Of a stretch of 6,344 nt of DNA, positions 4,937 to 6,344 are shown piece by piece; position 1 is the stretch's first letter; each line of letters starts with the position of its first letter. The translations under genes and the position numbers were made by a program. Origin of the DNA: Psychrobacter sp. UBA3483 (lineage in GTDB: Bacteria > Pseudomonadota > Gammaproteobacteria > Pseudomonadales > Moraxellaceae); the NCBI RefSeq assembly GCF_002377905.1, contig NZ_DFQS01000058.1:1-6344 (forward strand), given 5' to 3'. The notes beneath the pieces were generated by a model. It was given only the letters and a program-made list of their open reading frames with translations. It searched no databases and was not told where the DNA came from.

Positions 4937-6127
4937 ATGCAAATTTTGTCTGACAGCTCATCTTATCGCCTAAGTCCTAATTTAGCGGATAATAGCGTGG
5001 TGTGCTTGATGGCACCGACTGCGAGTGGCAAGACGGCCCTAGCGTATGAGTTATACGATACCGGACGTTATGAGCTAATTTCGGTCGATTCAGCGCTCAT
5101 ATACCGCGACATGAATATCGGTACGGCGAAACCAACCGCTGCTGAGTTGGCGAGTTATCCGCACCATTTGGTTGATATTATTGACCCAACGCAGAGCTAT
5201 AGCGTTGCAGAATTCGTTAATGATGTTGCTCGATTAATTGATCGCTGTCATAAAAACGGCAAAATACCCTTGCTCGTTGGCGGTACTATGATGTATTACA
5301 TGGCGCTCATTGATGGGCTATCTCCAGTGCCGGATAGTGATGATAGCGTGCGTACGCGTGTGGAGCAGTGGCGACAAGAGGAAGGTATTAGTGCGCTATA
5401 CGACTATCTAGGGAAAATAGATCCAATAAGCCATGAGCGTCTTAATGCAACCGATACTCAGCGCATTACTCGGGCAGTTGAAGTTTATCTGCAAACAGAC
5501 ATACCCATCAGTAACTGGCAGCAACAGCCCAAACAAGCATTGGCTCATAATCCCAATCAGCAATGGCACGTATTGGCAGTGATGCCTGATCGTCCATGGT
5601 TACATAAGCGTATTGAGCAACGACTAGACATCATGTGGGATGAGGGTCTGGTGGCGGAAGTGATTAGATTGCTTGAGCAGTATCCACTGACGCCCAATTT
5701 ACCGTCAATGCGCTGCGTTGGCTATCGGCAAGTCTTAGAATATCTCGTGCATACCCAGCATCCAATATTTGAACAGCCGCATTTGGATAAAGCGCAATTT
5801 TATGATGCTTTCTCAGAGTTGGAAGCCGCGAATACAAATAGGCTACCACAAGCGATGACTACCCAAGTGCTCGGTCAGTCATCGACGCTCAGCGCTCAAG
5901 CTGAGGCACTTGCTTGTCAGCAAATGCAAAATAAGGCATTATATGCGACAAGACAGCTGGCTAAGCGTCAATATACTTGGCTGCGCAAACTCACCCAATT
6001 GTCTGATTTAACGGATACTATAAACGTTGCAAAAAAGCAGAATGAGAATGAAGATAAGCTTGTGCATTGCGATATAAAAATAAAAACATTTGCCACCATG
6101 ACTCAGGTGAGAGCATATTTATTTTAA
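4937..6127 (+). CDS. miaA: tRNA dimethylallyltransferase MiaA
   Basis: MiaA transfers the dimethylallyl group of dimethylallyl diphosphate to N6 of adenosine 37 in tRNAs reading UNN codons (i6A37, the precursor of ms2i6A). Visible motifs, numbered from this ATG, are the P-loop APTASGKTA (26-34), SVDSALIYRDMNIGTAKP (49-66) with the catalytic aspartate at 51, then GGTMMYY, RITRAVEVY, SMRCVGYRQ and ATRQLAKRQYTWLRK near the C-terminus. The protein has 396 residues, well above the 316 of E. coli. An extra segment of about 50-60 residues (roughly nt 5755-5935), rich in Gln, Ala and Ser, lies between SMRCVGYRQ and ATRQLAKRQ. The start at ATG 4937 is chosen because AAAGG stands seven bases upstream. 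A TTG at 4892 would add 15 unconserved residues and has no ribosome site. The gene follows mutL by 61 bp. Confidence 0.95.
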   Translation: MQILSDSSSYRLSPNLADNSVVCLMAPTASGKTALAYELYDTGRYELISVDSALIYRDMNIGTAKPTAAELASYPHHLVDIIDPTQSYSVAEFVNDVARLIDRCHKNGKIPLLVGGTMMYYMALIDGLSPVPDSDDSVRTRVEQWRQEEGISALYDYLGKIDPISHERLNATDTQRITRAVEVYLQTDIPISNWQQQPKQALAHNPNQQWHVLAVMPDRPWLHKRIEQRLDIMWDEGLVAEVIRLLEQYPLTPNLPSMRCVGYRQVLEYLVHTQHPIFEQPHLDKAQFYDAFSELEAANTNRLPQAMTTQVLGQSSTLSAQAEALACQQMQNKALYATRQLAKRQYTWLRKLTQLSDLTDTINVAKKQNENEDKLVHCDIKIKTFATMTQVRAYLF

Positions 6128-6344
6128 AACCAAATGAGATAGATCGTTAAATTAGCTCCCCGTAAAAAATAATGACAATTAGTTTCAAAATAAGTGCTAG
6201 ATAACTGCTATAATTTAAACCATAGTAGAATAGTGTGAATTACGTCGAAATCGTTGCTTTTTAACGGTTGTTAATTAACTTTTGTTGGCAATAAGCCTTA
6301 AAAAATAAGCAGTTACTTAATTATACCCCACTCTCAACTTGAAA
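6128..6344. other. Non-coding region downstream of miaA
   Basis: No open reading frame is supported to the end of the window and no clear terminator hairpin follows miaA. The stretch holds a promoter (6206-6214), a GTTAATTAAC palindrome (6270-6279), and more than 120 nt of AT-rich leader. In many gammaproteobacteria hfq follows miaA, so this may be the hfq 5' region, but no hfq codon is visible here. Confidence 0.5.
6206..6214 (+). promoter_or_regulatory. Extended -10 promoter downstream of miaA (possibly for hfq)
   Basis: TGCTATAAT contains a perfect TATAAT (6209-6214) with the upstream TG of an extended -10 element. No good -35 box lies at 16-18 bp; TTCAAA at 6184-6189 is 19 bp away. Transcription would start near 6221 and run out of the window with a leader of at least 124 nt. 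Confidence 0.6.

Noticed and set aside
5664..5849. 61-residue minus-strand frame inside miaA
   Set aside because: It is antisense to MiaA and has no recognisable features.
6221..6344. Start of hfq at the window end
   Set aside because: Gene order suggests it, but no start codon with an Hfq-like N-terminus is present before the window ends.
1..6344. Mobile elements, CRISPR arrays, toxin-antitoxin pairs, tRNA genes
   Set aside because: No transposase, regularly spaced repeats, terminal inverted repeats, cloverleaf or paired small ORFs were found. The small lysine-rich gene stands alone.

Overview
The window looks like ordinary chromosomal DNA of a gammaproteobacterium. The AT-leaning composition, the tsaE-mutL-miaA order without amiB, the asparagine/serine/glutamine-rich linkers and the YnfA-type protein together suggest Moraxellaceae, most likely Psychrobacter or a close relative. 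The genus is inferred from style and gene order, not from a database search. No mobile element, CRISPR array, tRNA or rRNA was seen.

Layout. (1) Positions 1-1252 hold a short leader with a 13-bp tandem direct repeat, a PhzF-family isomerase/epimerase-like gene, and a four-helix UPF0060/YnfA membrane protein. The YnfA-type gene probably starts at a TTG that overlaps the phzF stop codon. (2) Positions 1253-1877 are mostly intergenic but contain a 40-residue, one-third-lysine ORF on the minus strand (1425-1547). It has a good Shine-Dalgarno sequence and its own strand-specific intrinsic terminator (1327-1362). The remaining ~330 bp carries inverted repeats and a strong extended -10 promoter reading right. 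(3) Positions 1878-6127 form a rightward gene train: a long QueD-type 6-carboxytetrahydropterin synthase, tsaE, mutL and miaA. queD and tsaE overlap by 8 bp; the other gaps are about 50-60 bp. (4) Positions 6128-6344 are non-coding and carry a second extended -10 promoter reading right. This is the place where hfq commonly follows miaA, but no start of hfq is inside the window.

How the genes relate. Three of the four train genes concern tRNA modification. QueD feeds queuosine (position 34), TsaE belongs to the t6A37 machinery, and MiaA makes i6A37. MutL is the mismatch-repair ATPase and is the traditional neighbour of tsaE and miaA. The PhzF-like/YnfA pair and the small lysine-rich gene have no evident link to the train.

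No clearly new multi-gene system is visible. The points most worth a second look are MutL and the small basic gene. MutL has a short, divergent C-terminal domain with no nuclease motif, plus an in-frame 30-bp tandem duplication in the transducer region. Smaller points are the competing tsaE starts, the long insertion in MiaA, and the palindrome just upstream of the queD promoter.
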